Shown in pieces: positions 6,497-7,604 of a DNA stretch of 7,604 nucleotides. A model generated the notes under the pieces. It worked only from the letters and a program-made list of their open reading frames with translations. It was not told the origin of the DNA and ran no database searches. How positions within the stretch are numbered: position 1 is the stretch's first letter; every line of letters starts with the position of its first letter. The stretch is from Gammaproteobacteria bacterium (GTDB taxonomy: Bacteria; Pseudomonadota; Gammaproteobacteria; Pseudomonadales; Pseudohongiellaceae), in the NCBI GenBank assembly GCA_002719575.1, contig PBHS01000055.1, forward strand, positions 1 through 7,604, given 5' to 3'. A program made the translations under genes and the position numbers.

Positions 6497-7462
6497 TCAG
6501 GCAACTGTTTCTCCATGGGCCTGCTTGTCGGCATGATAGGAAGAACGCACGAGTGGGCCACTGGCAACTTGATCAAACCCAAGATTTTCGGCAAACGCCT
6601 TCAATTCTTCGAATTCAGACGGATGCAAAAATCGCTCAACCTTCAAATGATCTTTACTGGGCTGCAAATACTGGCCCAGTGTAATCATGTCTACATTATG
6701 AGCCTTGAGATCGCGGAGAACCTCCCTGACTTCTTCGAGAGTCTCACCCAAGCCCAACATCAATCCCGACTTTGTAACAACCTCCGGGCATCTCGCCTTA
6801 TAGGCCTCAAGCAAGTCCAGCGACCATTGATAGTCAGCCCCCGGTCTCGCCTGGCGATATAGCCTCGGTACTGTCTCAAGATTGTGATTGAACACATCAG
6901 GTGGGGTGCTCTGAAGAATATCGAGAGCAATGCTCATACGCCCTCTGAAATCAGGCACCAGTACTTCGACCTTGATTTGAGGATTTTGCAACTTGGTCTC
7001 AGTTATACAGTCCGCAAAATGTTGCGCACCGCTGTCTTTTAGATCATCTCTGTCTACCGACGTAATCACAACATAGCTCAGGGCCATTTCCTGAATCGCC
7101 CGAGCCAGCTCTTTGGGCTCGTTCGGATCCAGAGGACGAGGTTTACCGTGCGCTACGTCGCAAAAAGGACAGCGCCGTGTGCAAATTTCTCCCATAATCA
7201 TAAAAGTGGCCGTTCCATTACTGAAGCACTCCCCAAGATTCGGGCAAGCAGCTTCTTCACAGACAGAGGCCAACCGATGTTGTCTCAGCTTTTGCTTAAT
7301 ATGGCTGATTTTAGGCGAAGCCGGGATCTTTACCCGAATCCAGTTCGGCTTGGTAGGTAATTCAACTGTCGGAATAACCTTCACGGGAATGCGTCTGACT
7401 TTTTCAGCACCCCGCAGCTTCTCGCCTTCGACTAAAACATTTCGCCTTTTACGTTCTGCCAT
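6497..7462 (-). CDS. lipA: Lipoyl synthase
   Basis: A radical SAM enzyme that inserts two sulfur atoms at C6 and C8 of protein-bound octanoyl groups, completing lipoyl cofactors on 2-oxoacid dehydrogenases and the glycine cleavage H protein in the cytoplasm. From ATG 7462 the protein is 321 residues, the same length as E. coli LipA. The auxiliary 4Fe-4S cluster cysteines fall at 68, 73 and 79 ([13 protein letters not shown]) and the SAM-cluster CX3CX2C at 94, 98 and 101 (CTRRCPFC), numbers identical to E. coli. The C-terminal RSSYHA motif (306-311), which supplies the serine ligand of the auxiliary cluster, is intact. The frame stays open upstream to an ATG at 7552, but those 30 extra codons overlap the lipB tail in another frame, whereas ATG 7462 lies 7 bases after the lipB stop. 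No good Shine-Dalgarno precedes it, so translational coupling to lipB is plausible. Every expected catalytic motif is present. Confidence 0.97.
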   Translation of the reverse strand: MAERKRRNVLVEGEKLRGAEKVRRIPVKVIPTVELPTKPNWIRVKIPASPKISHIKQKLRQHRLASVCEEAACPNLGECFSNGTATFMIMGEICTRRCPFCDVAHGKPRPLDPNEPKELARAIQEMALSYVVITSVDRDDLKDSGAQHFADCITETKLQNPQIKVEVLVPDFRGRMSIALDILQSTPPDVFNHNLETVPRLYRQARPGADYQWSLDLLEAYKARCPEVVTKSGLMLGLGETLEEVREVLRDLKAHNVDMITLGQYLQPSKDHLKVERFLHPSEFEELKAFAENLGFDQVASGPLVRSSYHADKQAHGETVA

Positions 7463-7469
7463 ATCTGAT

Positions 7470-7604
7470 TCAACTAAGCTGAGTGTCTCGGCTTTCTTCT
7501 GATCGGAAAGAGCCATAGTGCGATTCATATCCCAAACCCTGCAAAAGCGCATCAGCGAGCTTCCGGCTCACCGAGTGTAGCAGCTGCCCTTCTACTGGAA
7601 CAAA
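7470..7604 (-). CDS. lipB: Octanoyltransferase LipB, C-terminal fragment cut by window edge
   Basis: Reading leftward from the right edge, a frame of 44 codons ends at TGA 7470-7472. It begins [16 protein letters not shown] and continues [11 protein letters not shown], which resembles the last helix of many gammaproteobacterial LipB proteins, followed by a polar tail. LipB moves octanoate from acyl carrier protein to lipoyl domains and is commonly encoded directly upstream of lipA, as here with a 7-base gap. The catalytic lysine and cysteine lie outside the window, so the call rests on the C-terminal resemblance and gene order. Confidence 0.7.
   Translation of the reverse strand, partial: FVPVEGQLLHSVSRKLADALLQGLGYESHYGSFRSEESRDTQLS

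Noticed and set aside
7463..7552. A 30-residue N-terminal extension of LipA starting at ATG 7552 (with GGAAG 7 bases upstream).
   Set aside because: It overlaps the LipB-like C-terminal frame and would make LipA longer than the standard 321 residues; the GGAAG lies within lipB coding sequence.

Overview
The window looks like ordinary chromosome of a gammaproteobacterium, probably a marine or other aquatic one. The evidence is a lipB-lipA pair with an Escherichia coli-length LipA, a YegD-type Hsp70, a sodium-coupled NSS amino-acid transporter, a secreted cyclophilin, and base composition near 50% GC. The genus cannot be fixed from the sequence. I see no transposase, integrase, phage gene, CRISPR array, rRNA or tRNA.

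Layout, left to right. Bases 1-587 (minus) hold the N-terminal 195 codons of a type II haloacid dehalogenase-like HAD hydrolase that runs off the left edge and has an unusual signal-like N-terminal extension. An 88-bp divergent promoter region separates it from a class V aminotransferase-fold PLP enzyme (676-1869, plus). That gene converges, across a 73-bp gap containing a hairpin, with an NSS/SLC6-type sodium symporter (1943-3283, minus). Next is a secreted cyclophilin-type peptidyl-prolyl isomerase with an extra C-terminal module (3399-4352, minus, GTG start). A 231-bp promoter region separates it from a divergent Hsp70 relative of the YegD type (4584-6056, plus, TTG start). A 440-bp gap follows, containing at most one small doubtful membrane-protein ORF. 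The right end is the lipoate operon read leftward: the last 44 codons of lipB (7470-7604) and complete lipA (6497-7462).

How the genes relate. Only lipB-lipA form a clear pathway unit: LipB transfers octanoate from acyl carrier protein to lipoyl domains and LipA inserts two sulfurs. The cyclophilin and the Hsp70-like protein share a divergent promoter region and are both folding-related families, but one is exported and the other cytoplasmic, so a joint role is speculative. The HAD protein and the PLP enzyme have back-to-back, overlapping promoter candidates, again without a demonstrable link.

No previously undescribed multi-gene system is evident. The points most worth checking are the lipA start relative to the lipB end, the joint loss of both extracellular-gate residues in the transporter, the C-terminal module of the cyclophilin, the signal-like leader on the HAD protein, and the open frame that follows the Hsp70 stop codon.
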